From Streptococcus himalayensis (GTDB lineage Bacteria > Bacillota > Bacilli > Lactobacillales > Streptococcaceae): a stretch of 64,000 bases of DNA. The translations under genes and the position numbers were made by a program. The stretch covers positions 406,001 to 470,000 of the forward strand of contig NZ_CP016953.1 in assembly GCF_001708305.1 (NCBI RefSeq). The letters run 5' to 3'. The notes beneath the pieces were generated by a model that did no database searches, had not been told where the DNA came from, and worked only from the letters and a program-made list of their open reading frames with translations. Positions 63,497 to 64,000 of the stretch are shown here, piece by piece (positions within the stretch are counted from its first letter, which is position 1; each line of letters starts with the position of its first letter).

Positions 63497-64000
63497 GGCT
63501 CTATAATATCTGTAGTGGGTAAATCCACTGTAGAGATTATGGAGCCTTTTTCAGTGTAGAAAAAAAGTCCCATATGACCTATAATGAAAAGCGATAAAAC
63601 CATCATTTAGAAAGACTCATATGGAACAACTAAATCTTATCACAAATTTTCTCAAAATGAAAGACAAAAATATCACGATCACTAATGAATGCGACATGGG
63701 AACTCACTTAGAACTCCACGGTCACTTGGATTACACAGCCCCTAAATGCCCTTCCTGCAAGGGACAAATGGCTAAGTATGACTTCCAGAAAGCCTCTAAA
63801 ATCCCCTACTTAGAAACTGCTGGCTACCCACTACTTATCCGCCTTCGAAAGCGTCGTTTCAAGTGCAAGGAATGTGGGAAAATGGCGGTCGCTGAAACTC
63901 CTATTGTTAAGAAGAACCATCAAATCTCTGTCGCTGTCAACCAGAAAATCGCACAATTACTCATCGAAAAGCAAGCAATGACACATATCGCACACAGACT
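63497..64000 (+). mobile_element. Second ISL3-family copy, 5' part (runs off the window)
   Basis: Starts with GGCTCTATAAT as the complete copy at 53721 does and is almost identical over the whole 504 bases visible, in the same direction. Confidence 0.93.
63621..64000 (+). CDS. ISL3-family transposase, first 126 residues visible
   Basis: Begins MEQLNLITNFLKMKDKNITI and keeps the zinc-ribbon cysteines; one codon change (Ala to Met at ECGKMAVAE versus ECGKIAVAE: Ile to Met) distinguishes it from the intact copy. The rest lies outside the window. Confidence 0.92.
   Translation, partial: MEQLNLITNFLKMKDKNITITNECDMGTHLELHGHLDYTAPKCPSCKGQMAKYDFQKASKIPYLETAGYPLLIRLRKRRFKCKECGKMAVAETPIVKKNHQISVAVNQKIAQLLIEKQAMTHIAHR

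Overview
The window is a low-GC Firmicute chromosome segment, clearly Streptococcus. The evidence is an adcRCBA zinc operon with AdcR boxes, a wchA-like capsule gene order, the conserved ksgA/rsgA/rpe/thiN/rmuC/yhaM/purR and dut/radA blocks with proteins close to the pneumococcal ones, two Rgg regulators, LPXTG surface proteins, and two Cia-dependent small RNA genes. The species cannot be fixed from sequence alone; an oral or S. suis-like species is plausible.

Layout. 1-207: start of a copY-type copper repressor with two cop boxes. 208-3460: dispersed repeats, a small acidic exported protein, an Rgg regulator and a two-gene ABC transporter. 3460-4630: repeats and an IS200-type element. 4629-8153: adcRCBA zinc uptake. 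8194-21293: a 13-gene Wzx/Wzy polysaccharide cluster on the minus strand (initiating transferase, Alg14/Alg13-like pair, GT32, Wzy, two GT2, Ugd, two GT8, Wzx, Glf, GT2). The usual wzg-wzh-wzd-wze export and regulation genes are absent upstream; the region there holds a poly-C tract and a luciferase-family pseudogene. 22120-36187: housekeeping genes on the minus strand (purR, yhaM, rmuC, thiN, rpe, rsgA, ksgA, rnmV, tatD, rpmH, carbonic anhydrase, AIM24, radA, dut).

36188-39176: two tandem csRNA genes with CiaR-type promoters, an LPXTG protein and a divergent Rgg regulator sharing a repeated operator-like motif. 39480-42957: a heterodimeric ABC multidrug exporter. 43581-45521: gpsA and galU. 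45565-51680: a PucR-type regulator divergent from a four-gene catabolic cassette: an ornithine-carbamoyltransferase-like enzyme with altered substrate residues, a YfcC-type transporter, an arginine-deiminase/DDAH-like hydrolase and a D-2-hydroxyacid dehydrogenase. This cassette is the best candidate for an undescribed pathway, most likely guanidino-to-ureido degradation yielding carbamoyl phosphate.

51917-64000: an accessory region. It has a truncated IS3 element, ISL3 copies in direct orientation, a large PgrA-like LPXTG coiled-coil protein, an XRE regulator, a cluster of strong stem-loops, two unrelated tyrosine recombinases and a DUF771 protein. It looks like a decayed integrative element, possibly now mobilised by the flanking ISL3 copies.

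How the parts connect: the capsule cluster ends at a terminator that overlaps the adcR promoter; GalU supplies UDP-glucose to Ugd and, together with Glf, the UDP-sugar pools used by the capsule cluster. Several short mosaic repeats recur between transcription units and often carry terminator-like hairpins.
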